From: Methanosarcinales archaeon
Lineage (GTDB): Archaea > Halobacteriota > Methanosarcinia > Methanosarcinales > Methanoperedenaceae
Length of the DNA: 64,000 nt
Direction of reading: 5' to 3'
NCBI GenBank assembly: GCA_905339155.1
Contig: CAJPFJ010000058.1
Coordinates: 29,986-93,985 of the forward strand
The notes under the pieces were generated by a model. The model was given only the letters and a program-made list of their open reading frames with translations, was not told the origin of the DNA and did not search any database. Position numbers and translations under genes: made by a program. Of this stretch, positions 18,649 through 27,640 are shown one piece after another. The stretch's first letter is position 1; the number at the start of each line of letters is the position of its first letter.

Positions 18649-19586
18649 TTCCTCCCCCGTTTTCTGATCATATATCCTGCGATCACAAATCCTATTGCTG
18701 ATATCCCTGCAAATCCTGGTATTTTCGCTGTTGAAGCTTGCGGACTCTCTGGTTGATTTTCCGGTTTGGCTGTTTCCACAGGCGATACAACTGTATTTAC
18801 CGGCTGCGAAGTCTGCTGCGCCGACAATTTGGTCTCGTCTGTGTGGCAGGCAGAGCACTTCAATCCGGTTTGCGAGGTCAATTTTCCTATCTTAGTGAAA
18901 GCATGCAATTTATCAATATCATGACATCTTGTGCATTGTGGTACGACCACTTGACCATTTTCCTGGTGGCATCCTTTACAATCCACCTTTGAAGCATGGA
19001 TAGTGTGTGGTATCTCGCTGCCGTTGGCATTTGAAGTACCTTTGTGGCATTCATAACATCCTTTTTTGTCATTTACTTCCCCGTGGATAGTTGCAACACT
19101 TGAAGCCGAATGACAGTTCTGGCAAATGAGGGTCATTTCTTCTGATTTAAGAGGTTTAACAATTGCCGGCGGGGACTTGTGACATTTTACACATGCGGCC
19201 TCTTTTCCGTGAACGTCTATCAGGTCCTTGTGGCAATGGGAGCATACAGCGTCGCTCATCAGGTTATTATGTACTTCCGTTATGGTCTTATGGCAATATG
19301 CACAGGTCTGTGTGGCCACTTTCCCGGCATGTACCTGGTGGATCGGCCCATCATGGCATTTTGTGCATTGGGGAATTGATACATTCATCTTGTCACCATG
19401 ACAGTTGACGCATTCCACAGGTTTTTTGGCATGGATCACATGTGGGGTATCAGCATGGCATTTTTTGCAATCGACATCATTTGCCGTAAGTAAAGATGCT
19501 GAAAAGTTCGCTTCTGCTGCATACGCTGCTGTCGAAAATGCGACAGACATAAAAACCAATAAAATAATAATTCTTCCAATCTTCAT
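18645..19586 (-). CDS. Eleven-heme c-type cytochrome with archaeosortase (PGF-CTERM) tail
   Basis: 313 residues. A signal peptide (IIILLVFMSVAFSTAAYAAE) leads to a domain with 11 CxxCH motifs: CKKCH, CVNCH, CTKCH, CAYCH, CSHCH, CVKCH, CQNCH, CYECH, CKGCH, CTRCH and CSACH. A Pro/Ser/Thr linker is followed by IPGFAGISAIGFVIAGYMI and then RKRGRN, the PGF motif, membrane span and basic end of a PGF-CTERM sorting signal. It is probably an extracytoplasmic electron carrier lipid-anchored to the S-layer side. TTCATATAAA on minus (19611-19620) is a likely TATA box, leaving almost no leader. Confidence 0.92.
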   Translation of the reverse strand: MKIGRIIILLVFMSVAFSTAAYAAEANFSASLLTANDVDCKKCHADTPHVIHAKKPVECVNCHGDKMNVSIPQCTKCHDGPIHQVHAGKVATQTCAYCHKTITEVHNNLMSDAVCSHCHKDLIDVHGKEAACVKCHKSPPAIVKPLKSEEMTLICQNCHSASSVATIHGEVNDKKGCYECHKGTSNANGSEIPHTIHASKVDCKGCHQENGQVVVPQCTRCHDIDKLHAFTKIGKLTSQTGLKCSACHTDETKLSAQQTSQPVNTVVSPVETAKPENQPESPQASTAKIPGFAGISAIGFVIAGYMIRKRGRN

Positions 19587-19708
19587 ATCAAATCATCAAC
19601 CAATACCCGTTTTATATGAATCGTGTTGCGCATTGTATATTATGCTTTCGATTTGGTTCGCGATACTTTCATTTATTATAGTACAAAAACAATAAAGATC
19701 CAATAATC

Positions 19709-20269
19709 ATGAACTCAATAATCCTTACTGATCCAATAAAATACAACGGCTCCCAGATCGCCCCATTATGGGCTTACAGCATGGGAATAAAAGGCGATTC
19801 CATAGTGATGTTCCATGGCCCTATGGATGTGACATTTGAAAACATGAAGGATCTAGAGGATGAAAAAGCAGGGAAAACCATTAAAGGCGATGACCTGATC
19901 CATTTTATTGTGGAGAGATTCAATTCACCCGCAAGTATGCGCCTTGCTTATTATATGCAGCGCCTTCTTATTGTTAGCATAAGGGATGTGCTTGGAAAAC
20001 ATGGAATAAAAACTACACGCAATGGTGATGATCTTTTTGTGGATAATGGAAAACTCACTGTAAGCATAGCAAGCGCGGGTGTAACAAGTGAAAAAATCCA
20101 TTGCGGGATAAATATCACGACACAGGGAACACCTCCCGATGTCAGGACAGCCGCACTTTCTGAAATGGGGATAAAAGACTGGAAAGCAGTTGCAAAGGAT
20201 ATAGCGCAAACTTTTATCCGGGAAATAGAAGATATTGAAGGCGATATCGTTAAAACAAAAAGCCTATGA
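19709..20269 (+). CDS. DUF366 family protein
   Basis: 186 residues. YNGSQIAPLWAYSMGIKGDS and CGINITTQGTPPDVRTAALS match the DUF366 family of archaea. It has no signal peptide or membrane span. The distribution in archaea is known to me but the biochemical role is not. It is divergent from the cytochrome gene, sharing a 122-nt intergenic region. Confidence 0.75.
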   Translation: MNSIILTDPIKYNGSQIAPLWAYSMGIKGDSIVMFHGPMDVTFENMKDLEDEKAGKTIKGDDLIHFIVERFNSPASMRLAYYMQRLLIVSIRDVLGKHGIKTTRNGDDLFVDNGKLTVSIASAGVTSEKIHCGINITTQGTPPDVRTAALSEMGIKDWKAVAKDIAQTFIREIEDIEGDIVKTKSL

Positions 20270-20473
20270 ATTAAAACAGTTATCATCCTGATAGGTACCA
20301 GGTTGCAGAAGCTTTGACTTTTTTATTGCTCCGTTATAAAATAATCTGTATATTATATTTTCCGTTGATGCGACCTTAGTTATAAGTTCAGCATTTTCCT
20401 TGAAGGTAATAAGTTTAAATACTCTAATTGAATATTTAAGGATGAAACATGGATAAACATATCAAAAAGGATA

Positions 20474-21385
20474 ATGAATATGGTAGAAGATATTGGAAAA
20501 ATTATCAGTAACAGCTTTGGAACATATACGAAGAATCTTAATATATGCATTCCTTTTATTCTCAATTTTTTTATTTCGATCTTGCTGGTGTTTCTTTTGG
20601 CCGGTTTCGGATTTGCAGGTATTTTTGGTTCGTCTTTATCGAACATTGAGAATGTCAAGACTCCCGAAGAAGTTATTTCCATTCTGCTTCCATCCATTAT
20701 GGAGCATATCATAGAAATCGCTATTTTGGTCATGATAATTTTCCTGCTGGTTTTTTTCATCCAGGCATATTTCACTTCAGGTGCTATCGGAATGGCGATA
20801 CAGGCTACTGAGTCAGGAAAATCCAACATTTCCGCAATGAGGGATGCAGGAAAAAAGAACCTAGTTAACATGTTCCTTGCAGAATTACTCTTCGGTTTAC
20901 TTTTACTTGTCGGCGTAGTTTTCATTGTGCCAGGCGCAATGAAGATTGATATTTCTCAAATATTAACTTCAGAAAATACGGATGGAGTTGTATTACTTTT
21001 TGGTGGATTTTTATTATGGTTCGTATATTTAGTGATATTGAGCATTCTTCTGGCTGTTTTCAGATATGCGCTTGTCGCAGATAATCTGGGGCCATTAGAA
21101 AGCATGACAACTAGCTTATCATTTTTCAAAAAAAATAAGATTGACGTATTTCTATTATTCATATTTGTTTTGGTTGTAGTCCTGGTTTTCATTATAATTG
21201 ACCAGATCATTGGTCAAATCCCGGTAATTTCAACAATCTGGTATTATATCAACTTTATGATTTCATTACTTGTTATCTCACCACTCATAACCATATGGTG
21301 GGTTCGCCTATATATGACAAGAACCAACAAGAAGCTCTATTTCGATGATCTTCTTGCTCACCCGGATGACCTTAAGGGAAATTAA
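20474..21385 (+). CDS. Multi-spanning membrane protein
   Basis: 303 residues with about five or six hydrophobic segments, such as FFISILLVFLLAGFGFAGIF and VFLLFIFVLVVVLVFIIIDQ. The start MVEDIGKIISNSFGTYTKN resembles archaeal proteins of the DUF7847/glycerophosphodiesterase-membrane-domain kind. The function is unknown. A second ATG at 20480 is equally possible. Confidence 0.6.
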   Translation: MNMVEDIGKIISNSFGTYTKNLNICIPFILNFFISILLVFLLAGFGFAGIFGSSLSNIENVKTPEEVISILLPSIMEHIIEIAILVMIIFLLVFFIQAYFTSGAIGMAIQATESGKSNISAMRDAGKKNLVNMFLAELLFGLLLLVGVVFIVPGAMKIDISQILTSENTDGVVLLFGGFLLWFVYLVILSILLAVFRYALVADNLGPLESMTTSLSFFKKNKIDVFLLFIFVLVVVLVFIIIDQIIGQIPVISTIWYYINFMISLLVISPLITIWWVRLYMTRTNKKLYFDDLLAHPDDLKGN

Positions 21386-21473
21386 GTGTTATTAGAGTCT
21401 GAAATCATTAGATACATGCAATTATGATCTTAATAGTAATCCTAATATACAACTTATTACCCATAGTTATATA

Positions 21474-22031
21474 ATGTTTCTTCCAACTCCAGATGATATA
21501 AAGAAATTGAGGCTTGAACTAAACCTCACCCAGCATGTACTTGCATCACGTGCCGGTGTAAGCCAGCCTCTTATTGCCCGCATAGAATCGGGAGATGTTG
21601 ACCCCAGGCTTTCAACACTTCATAAAATATTCAATGTTTTTGATGAAGCACGAAAAGAAAAGATCGATGTCAGGAAAATTATGCATCCTTCTGTTATTCA
21701 TACAAACTCTGATCGTTCGGTCGAGGAAGCTGCAAGGATCATGGAAGAACACAGTTTTTCGCAGATGCCTGTGATCGACAACGGTGTTCCTGTAGGGAGT
21801 ATATCATCTGATCAGATAGTCCGCTCAATGACAGACCATGACCTGAGGAAAGTATCACACCTGCTTGTTCGAAACATCATGGGTGACTCTTTTCCTGCGA
21901 TCTCCCCGACAACAGATGCCAATACCGTTTCAAGGATACTTGAGAAGAATCCTGCGGTACTGGTGTTAGAAATGGGAAAGGTTATAGGCGTTGTTACAAA
22001 ACATGATATCATGAAAATGTTAAGAGTGTAA
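21474..22031 (+). CDS. XRE-family HTH regulator with two CBS domains
   Basis: 185 residues. The N-terminal helix-turn-helix reads LRLELNLTQHVLASRAGVSQ then PLIARIESGDVDP. Two CBS motifs follow (MHPSVIHTNSDRSVEEAARI; IMGDSFPAISPTTDANTVSR), and the end is VIGVVTKHDIMKML. CBS pairs bind adenine nucleotides or SAM, so this is probably a ligand-responsive repressor. The structured segment at 22095-22285 follows directly. Confidence 0.88.
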   Translation: MFLPTPDDIKKLRLELNLTQHVLASRAGVSQPLIARIESGDVDPRLSTLHKIFNVFDEARKEKIDVRKIMHPSVIHTNSDRSVEEAARIMEEHSFSQMPVIDNGVPVGSISSDQIVRSMTDHDLRKVSHLLVRNIMGDSFPAISPTTDANTVSRILEKNPAVLVLEMGKVIGVVTKHDIMKMLRV

Positions 22032-22094
22032 AAAAATTGAACCCTGGTTTCAATTGGACAATAAGCCTATATACTTAAAAATTAATTATAAGTT

Positions 22095-22285
22095 TCCAGA
22101 CCTACGAAATCTGGAAAATCGTGTTGATAGGTCCTTGCGGAAGAACGGCAACGCCAAATCGATGACCGTACAGACAACCCCAACGCGGTACACGCGAAAT
22201 TACCTGACACGAGGGTAACGGGGACGGACAACGGCAATAGCCAATGGGTGAGATCTCTGAGTTAGTGTCAGGTTACAGCAAAACT
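22095..22285 (+). ncRNA. Candidate structured RNA of unknown class
   Basis: A GC-rich island in AT-rich surroundings with many exact pairings: GACCTA 22099-22104 with TAGGTC 22128-22133; CCCC 22178-22181 with GGGG 22220-22223, enclosing CGCG-GTACA-CGCG (22184-22196) and TTACC 22200-22204 with GGTAA 22214-22218. The loop of the last hairpin (TGACAC) can pair with GTGTCA at 22265-22270, which would make a pseudoknot; alternatively ACCTGACAC pairs with GTGTCAGGT as a plain stem. It does not match the conserved boxes of RNase P or SRP RNA as I know them. Strand is guessed from the preceding gene. Confidence 0.55.
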
Positions 22286-22439
22286 GCTTTATGTAGTTAT
22301 TTTGTTTTTGGAGTATTCAGAATATAAAGAACTTAGAGATAGCTATCCGAGGGAGAAGATTCGGAACCTTAATACTATTGAAAATAATCTGATAACAATC
22401 GTAAGATATAAGTATAATGATGATAATACAACATCCTTA

Positions 22440-22490
22440 GGGCAGGCTGAAAATTTTTTTTTATAACACTCCCACACTCCCAACCTGCCC
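22440..22490. repeat. Hairpin repeat, copy B
   Basis: GGGCAGG (22440-22446) pairs with CCTGCCC (22484-22490). The loop has a run of nine T and CACTCCCACACTCCCAA, closely like copy A. It lies between the convergent HTH-CBS gene and the Re-citrate-synthase-like gene. Copy C (47311-47362) is the same element in opposite orientation. Confidence 0.6.
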
Positions 22491-22507
22491 ATGATATTTT
22501 CTTATGA

Positions 22508-23800
22508 TCATTTTTTTCTAATAACCATTTTGTCTTCATTCGTGCGGTGTTCATCAATAAGCGATTCAAGCATGAAATACTTCTCGACAAATTTCGTCAG
22601 TTCCTCATCCGAGATAGCTGATATGCGTTTCTCCTCATTATACAATTTCTGGATATCAGCCTGGATGGCCTTTACACGCTCATCGTTTTTTTCGATCTTG
22701 ATCTCAACATGCATCAATTCATTGAGCGCCTCTTCCACCTTGAAGCGAATAACCTCAAGTCCTGAGGAATCACCTATCATCAATTCCCTCTTACCTCCAA
22801 CTATCTCCGGCGGATAAGGTTCATAAGTGAATGGGTTCTTGATGATCCCTGCAGCATGAATACCACTTTCGTGCGAGAAAATATTCTTCCCAACAACCGA
22901 TTTGTTGCGCGGGACTCGTATCCCTATCTCTCTTTCCATGAATCGCGCAAATTCAGTGATGGATTTTAAGTCATATTTCTCAAATCCCTCTACTCTCTGG
23001 ATCAGGAAGAGAGCTATCTTTTCAAGCTCTGCATTCCCTGCGCGCTCTCCTATACCGAGGAAAGTAAGGCTTGACCAGTTCGCACCATACCAGTATCCTG
23101 CAATAGAACACGCGATCGACATCCCAAAGTCATCGTGGATGTGGGTTTCGATATTCTTTGTTCCGATCTCTAAAAGCCGTTGTGTAATGTGAGGAATACC
23201 ATATGGCTCATCTACCTCTGGAAACGGTAACCCGAAGCCAACAGTATCGCAAAGGCGAATGATGCAATCAGGATCGATCTGGAGAAGTTTTTTTATAAGC
23301 GGGAACACGAAACCTTCGTTATCTGCGCGGGTCATGTCCTCTATATGCGCTCTTGTTTTAAGGCCGTGGTCAACAGCATACTGTAATGAATCGGTATATT
23401 TCTTTTCGGCCTCCTCCCTGCTCTTAAGACCCATCTTGTCAATGACATGGGAGTCTGAAACAGACATCAATATACCAGTTTCCTTGATTTCGTCCATACT
23501 AAGAACGAAATCGATATCTTTGGGATTTGCCCTTGCCCATCCGGTTACTTCGGGGAATTCATATCCCCTGTCAACCATTTCCCTGGCAGCTTCCCTGTCC
23601 CTGTCATTAAATAGGAAAGTTTCAAGTTTTTCGATCCCGATCTTGTGAAGATATTCGTATATTTCGGTCTTATGCCGTTTTTTCATTACAATTCCGGGCA
23701 TCTGCGAGCCGTCACGGATCGTACTGTCGCTTATAAAGACATCCTGTCCCATAGGCAGCTTGATCTTTGGTAAATCTTCATATGACCTGTATATTTTCAT
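22508..23800 (-). CDS. Re-citrate synthase-like DRE-TIM metallolyase
   Basis: 430 residues. SDSTIRDGSQMPGIVM is the metal-binding DRE-TIM start, HIHDDFGMSIACS the metal His pair region, and ESGIHAAGI the third motif of the isopropylmalate/homocitrate synthase superfamily. The segments LFNDRDREAAREM, YEFPEVTGWARAN and HIEDMTRAD resemble the Re-citrate synthase of Clostridium kluyveri more than LeuA, CimA or AksA, and the C-terminal LeuA allosteric domain is absent. It would condense acetyl-CoA with oxaloacetate for glutamate synthesis. Homocitrate or citramalate synthase are alternatives. Confidence 0.72.
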   Translation of the reverse strand: MKIYRSYEDLPKIKLPMGQDVFISDSTIRDGSQMPGIVMKKRHKTEIYEYLHKIGIEKLETFLFNDRDREAAREMVDRGYEFPEVTGWARANPKDIDFVLSMDEIKETGILMSVSDSHVIDKMGLKSREEAEKKYTDSLQYAVDHGLKTRAHIEDMTRADNEGFVFPLIKKLLQIDPDCIIRLCDTVGFGLPFPEVDEPYGIPHITQRLLEIGTKNIETHIHDDFGMSIACSIAGYWYGANWSSLTFLGIGERAGNAELEKIALFLIQRVEGFEKYDLKSITEFARFMEREIGIRVPRNKSVVGKNIFSHESGIHAAGIIKNPFTYEPYPPEIVGGKRELMIGDSSGLEVIRFKVEEALNELMHVEIKIEKNDERVKAIQADIQKLYNEEKRISAISDEELTKFVEKYFMLESLIDEHRTNEDKMVIRKK

Positions 23801-23921
23801 TGGCTGACTGATTGTAATCAGGATTTATATTACTTGCGGTTTTTCATTTTTCTTGAAAGTTTCAAAATTAAATCAAAATCTTTATTATAATTGCAAACTA
23901 AACGAATAACGGTGATAATTT

Positions 23922-24320
23922 ATGGTGAAAATGCCTTCTGAAATAAAGGATGTTGTCGCAAAGCAAAAACCATTGCCTATAGCAACTGCTGATAAGAGTG
24001 GGAAACCCAATGTAGTATTTGTTACAATGTGGAAGATACTGGATGATGAGACTATATTATTCGTAGATAATTTCTTCAACAAGACAAGAAAGAACATTGA
24101 AGCAAATCCCAATATGGCAATCGTTGCTTATGACGGTGATGCCAAGAAATCTTACCAGATAAAAGGCACTGTGGATATAGAGAATAAAGGGGAGAGGTTT
24201 TCAAGTGCCAAGGAGATGGCAGATTCTAAGAAATTGCCTGGAAAGTCAGCATTCGTATTCCATGTGAAAGAGATATACGACGCAACATATGGTCCCAATG
24301 CAGGAAAGAAACTTGCTTAA
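23922..24320 (+). CDS. Pyridoxamine 5'-phosphate oxidase-like flavin-binding protein
   Basis: 132 residues. [20 protein letters not shown] and [20 protein letters not shown] are typical of the small split-barrel FMN/F420-binding family. The substrate is not indicated. GGTGATAATTTATGG gives a ribosome-binding site before the ATG. The following deacetylase gene lies 44 nt downstream on the same strand. Confidence 0.82.
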   Translation: MVKMPSEIKDVVAKQKPLPIATADKSGKPNVVFVTMWKILDDETILFVDNFFNKTRKNIEANPNMAIVAYDGDAKKSYQIKGTVDIENKGERFSSAKEMADSKKLPGKSAFVFHVKEIYDATYGPNAGKKLA

Positions 24321-24364
24321 ATAGATTTTTTTTGTATTTTCTTTTTACTAAATTGTCAAACATT

Positions 24365-25384
24365 TTGACCCGAACCAGCATTATTTACCATCCTGATTAC
24401 CTGAAACACGATACAGGATCACATCCTGAAAGAAAAGAGCGCCTGCTGTCGATAATAGCTTACCTGAAAGAAACAGGAAGGCTCAAAAAGCTGGAATTGA
24501 TCGAGCCAAGGCGCGCAAGCCTTGAAGAGATCCAGTATATACATCCGAAAGAATATATCGAAAAAGCAAGGAGATATTCCGAACTCGAGATGCCCCTTGA
24601 CCCTGATACGGTTTTATCCCGCGATTCATATGAGGTGGCGCTCCTTGCAGCAGGAGGCGCCATAACAGCTGTTGATTCTGTGATCGATGCACTCGATTCT
24701 TCATTTGCACTCGTGAGGCCGCCAGGGCATCACGCAACCCCGAAAGGAGGAATGGGATTTTGCATTTTCAACAATATCGCTATTGCGGCACGCCATGCTC
24801 AGAAAAGAGGTAAGAAGCGTGTGCTGATCGTGGACTGGGATGTGCATCACGGAAACGGGACACAGGATGCGTTTTACGATGACCCGTCGGTATTGTATTT
24901 TTCAACTCACCAGTATCCCCATTATCCTGGTACGGGGTGGCTCGATGAAACAGGTAAAGGCGATGGCAGGGGATATAACATCAATGTACCTCTGCCTGCC
25001 GGAACAGGAGATTCTGGTTTCATCGCCGCATTTGAGGAGATGCTTGTTCCGGTCGCGCATAAGTTTCGTCCTGATATTGTGTTGATTTCAGCCGGGCAGG
25101 ATGCATGCAATCAGGATGGACTTGCCCAGATGGAAATGAGCGTGGAAGGTTTTTCTGTTCTGGCATCTATTGTACGATCAATTGCGGGGAAGAACTGCGA
25201 CTGGAAAGTAGCAGCTGTTCTTGAAGGTGGCTATGACCTTGATCTTCTTCCCCGTTCTGTTGCGGCCGTTCTGGATGTATTCATGGGCAAAGAAGCGCAA
25301 AAAAAGATGTATGAAGTAAGCCCTCAAGTAAAGGCCCGGTTGGATGAAGTAAAGAAAATCCAGCGAAAATTCTGGGATATTTAG
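24365..25384 (+). CDS. Histone deacetylase/AcuC-like deacetylase
   Basis: 339 residues from the TTG at 24365, which gives [20 protein letters not shown], the family's usual beginning; TTG at 24332 and 24353 are alternatives. [20 protein letters not shown] holds the paired His, [16 protein letters not shown] the zinc Asp/His, and SAGQDAC the second zinc Asp. It hydrolyses acetyl-lysine or acetylpolyamines. All catalytic residues are present. Confidence 0.88.
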   Translation: MTRTSIIYHPDYLKHDTGSHPERKERLLSIIAYLKETGRLKKLELIEPRRASLEEIQYIHPKEYIEKARRYSELEMPLDPDTVLSRDSYEVALLAAGGAITAVDSVIDALDSSFALVRPPGHHATPKGGMGFCIFNNIAIAARHAQKRGKKRVLIVDWDVHHGNGTQDAFYDDPSVLYFSTHQYPHYPGTGWLDETGKGDGRGYNINVPLPAGTGDSGFIAAFEEMLVPVAHKFRPDIVLISAGQDACNQDGLAQMEMSVEGFSVLASIVRSIAGKNCDWKVAAVLEGGYDLDLLPRSVAAVLDVFMGKEAQKKMYEVSPQVKARLDEVKKIQRKFWDI

Positions 25385-25444
25385 AAATCGATGATTCATC
25401 GATAGATTAATACGTAAAAAGCTATTATTTAGGCCGCCGTTCGA

Positions 25445-25520
25445 AGCCCGGTAGTGTAGCGGTCAATCATGCGGGACTCTGGATCCTGCGACCAAGGTTC
25501 GAATCCTTGCCGGGCTACCA
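25445..25520 (+). tRNA. tRNA-Gln (anticodon CTG)
   Basis: Acceptor AGCCCGG (25445-25451) pairs with CCGGGCT (25510-25516), followed by A and an encoded CCA. The anticodon stem is CGGGA/TCCTG with loop CTCTGGA, giving anticodon CTG. The T-arm AAGG-TTCGAAT-CCTT is standard. No intron. Confidence 0.93.
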
Positions 25521-25699
25521 TACATCATTATATAGCCCGCGGGATTGTAAATAAGAAATTGGAGTTATCTTATGAACAACGGACCCGGATGATATCCATG
25601 GATTTGATAGGGCATTGGAAATGGCTCTTAAAAGACTTGACGACCCAATAGTATCACCGAACAATAAAGAACTAACACACAGATTTATATTGATGAAGT

Positions 25700-26560
25700 A
25701 TGGCCGAACTAACAAAAGTATCATTCACGAATCTGGACAAGATCATCTATCCCGAGCTGGGATTGAAAAAATCCCGGGTCATCAAATACTATATCGAGAT
25801 AGCTCCCCGGATGCTGGGATTCCTGAAGGACAGGGTCATAGTCATGAACAGATATCCTGATGGCGTTGACAAAGATGGATTCTATGAAAAGGATGCGCCA
25901 GCGGGTATACCTCCATGGGTTGAAACTTTCAACCGATATTCAAAGACAGCGAGGCGGGATATCAACCATATTCTATGCAATAATCTGGATACCCTTATCT
26001 GGATGGCTAATCTTGCAACTCTTGAAATAAACACTACTCTTTCAACTATTGATAATTATGATACACCCGATCTTGTATTTTTTGATATAGATCCGGAACC
26101 TCCCTGTTCCTTTGATGATGTCATAGATATGGCTCTTTTATTGAAAGAAAAGCTGGATGAACTCAACTTCAGGTCATATGTCAAAACTTCGGGGAAAAAG
26201 GGACTGCATGTTGTCCTGCCCGTCATTAAAAGTTATAATTTCAAACAGACAAGGGAATTCGTTCATCAATTCGGAAAGTTCATGGCAAGGGGATCTGATA
26301 TTATTGTATCGGAGTTCAGGAACTCCAGGGATCCTGGAACTATCTTTATTGATTACCTGCAAAATATCCGGGGAAAGACCATGATAGCTCCTTATAGCCT
26401 GAGAGCGCAAGTCAGAGCAACAGTATCTACACCCCTTGAGTGGAAGGAACTTAAGAAAGGATTAAGACCTGAGGAGTTCAACATATTTACTGTCTTAAAA
26501 AGAAAGACTGATCCCTGGGAGGGGTTACTGGAAAATAAACAATCACTGGAAGTGAAATAA
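25700..26560 (+). CDS. LigD-type polymerase/primase domain protein (NHEJ)
   Basis: 286 residues: the stand-alone Pol domain of bacterial LigD (archaeo-eukaryotic primase fold). LVFFDIDPEPP carries the metal Asp pair (D129, D131), and VKTSGKKGLHVVLPV and DYLQNIRGKTMIAPYSLR are conserved. It fills gaps with ribo- or deoxynucleotides at broken ends. It is the first gene of an NHEJ operon, one nt before Ku. In bacteria Pol is fused to the ligase; here Pol and Lig-PE are split, as in Methanocella. Confidence 0.93.
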   Translation: MAELTKVSFTNLDKIIYPELGLKKSRVIKYYIEIAPRMLGFLKDRVIVMNRYPDGVDKDGFYEKDAPAGIPPWVETFNRYSKTARRDINHILCNNLDTLIWMANLATLEINTTLSTIDNYDTPDLVFFDIDPEPPCSFDDVIDMALLLKEKLDELNFRSYVKTSGKKGLHVVLPVIKSYNFKQTREFVHQFGKFMARGSDIIVSEFRNSRDPGTIFIDYLQNIRGKTMIAPYSLRAQVRATVSTPLEWKELKKGLRPEEFNIFTVLKRKTDPWEGLLENKQSLEVK

Positions 26561-26561
26561 A

Positions 26562-27374
26562 ATGGAAAATGATCAAGACACGGCCAAACCATCCAGCAGG
26601 CCCATCTGGAGCGGCAGTATCACAATAGGGCTTGTGAATGTACCGGTCAAGCTCTATATAATGATCCGGGATCAGGCATTTTCATTCAGGCTTTTACATA
26701 ATGCTGATGGGCAGCCCTTGAAATATGAACGCGTCTGCATCAGGGATAATAAAGTAGTTGATTGGAAGGATACTGTAAAGGGATATGAAATAAGAAAGAA
26801 TGAATTCATAGTTTTCAAGAAAGAGGAACTGGATGCCATAAGACCTGAATCAGACAGGAAGATCAGGCTCGATAAATTTATCAGTTTACTCTCCATTGAC
26901 CCCGTATATTTTGAAAAGTCATATATACTGGTCCCTGACAAGAGCCTGGATGCCTATAGCCTGTTGATGGCAGTGATCCGGCAGGAGGGCAAAGCAGGAA
27001 TGGGGAAGGTCACTATGAGAACCAAGGAATATCCGGTTGTTGTTTATGAATACAGGGGTGCTTTGGTCCTGACAACCCTGCGTTATTCTAACGAGGTGAT
27101 TAATCCCGGTGATATGGAAGATCTTACAAAATTACAAAAACCTTCAGAAAAAGAGATGGAACTGGCCATAAAGATCATTAAGGAATTATCAGGGGAATTT
27201 GATATAACCGAGTACAGGGATGGTTACAGGGAGAAAATGGAAAAGCTCATAGAAACCAAGATGAAGGGAGAGGTCATAGTTGCGGAAGTTCCCAAGAAAG
27301 AGGAAGTCAAAGAATTGATGGTAGCCCTTCAAGAGACTATAAAACAGCTCAGCAAGTCAATCACCCACCCCTGA
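26562..27374 (+). CDS. ku: Ku protein (NHEJ end binding)
   Basis: 270 residues, prokaryotic homodimeric Ku length. WSGSITIGLVNVPVKLY opens the beta-barrel, and EKSYILVPDKSLDAYSLL and YRGALVLTTLRYSNEV are typical. It threads onto double-strand ends and recruits LigD activities. The last codons (THP, stop) lie inside the left-end hairpin of the IscB element at 27364-27384, so the present C-terminus may have been changed by the insertion. Confidence 0.95.
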   Translation: MENDQDTAKPSSRPIWSGSITIGLVNVPVKLYIMIRDQAFSFRLLHNADGQPLKYERVCIRDNKVVDWKDTVKGYEIRKNEFIVFKKEELDAIRPESDRKIRLDKFISLLSIDPVYFEKSYILVPDKSLDAYSLLMAVIRQEGKAGMGKVTMRTKEYPVVVYEYRGALVLTTLRYSNEVINPGDMEDLTKLQKPSEKEMELAIKIIKELSGEFDITEYRDGYREKMEKLIETKMKGEVIVAEVPKKEEVKELMVALQETIKQLSKSITHP

Positions 27375-27640
27375 TAGGTGTGGGCATGTCCCGTGAGGGA
27401 TATGGGAAACTGGTTGACAAGGAGGCATAAATTATGCAGCAGTTAGAAGAAAGAAATACATACACACCCACCGATATTCCGCACGTTAGTGGCAACTGTG
27501 ATCTATCATTAAACAGAGAGGAAACTCTCAGTGTGATAGGTTTAAAAACATCTTCTAACAACTCCGATGCGGCTCTAATTGCGACAGAACACGCAAAGCA
27601 GAACACGAGTGTATCTGCTGTTTATGTTCTAAACATGAGG
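27362..27640 (+). ncRNA. Predicted omega-RNA of IscB (overlaps the 5' part of the ORF)
   Basis: IscB guide RNAs are encoded 5' of the nuclease domain. Here that region holds RNA-like hairpins: the end hairpin 27364-27384; TCCC-GTGA-GGGA (27389-27400, GNRA loop); and CTATCA (27503-27508) with TGATAG (27534-27539), enclosing GAGAG-GAAA-CTCTC (27516-27529, GNRA loop). The guide would be read from DNA just left of 27362, that is the end of ku. Borders are approximate. Confidence 0.6.

Noticed and set aside
22095..22285. SRP RNA (7S), suggested by AGGTCC and GGAAG near 22130
   Set aside because: The GGAA loop and AGCAGCC strand of helix 8 are not in the right order, and the flanking Alu-domain helices are missing.
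25615..25860. Reading frame overlapping the start of the LigD polymerase gene
   Set aside because: The first part has no homology and the second is a frame shadow of the polymerase coding sequence.
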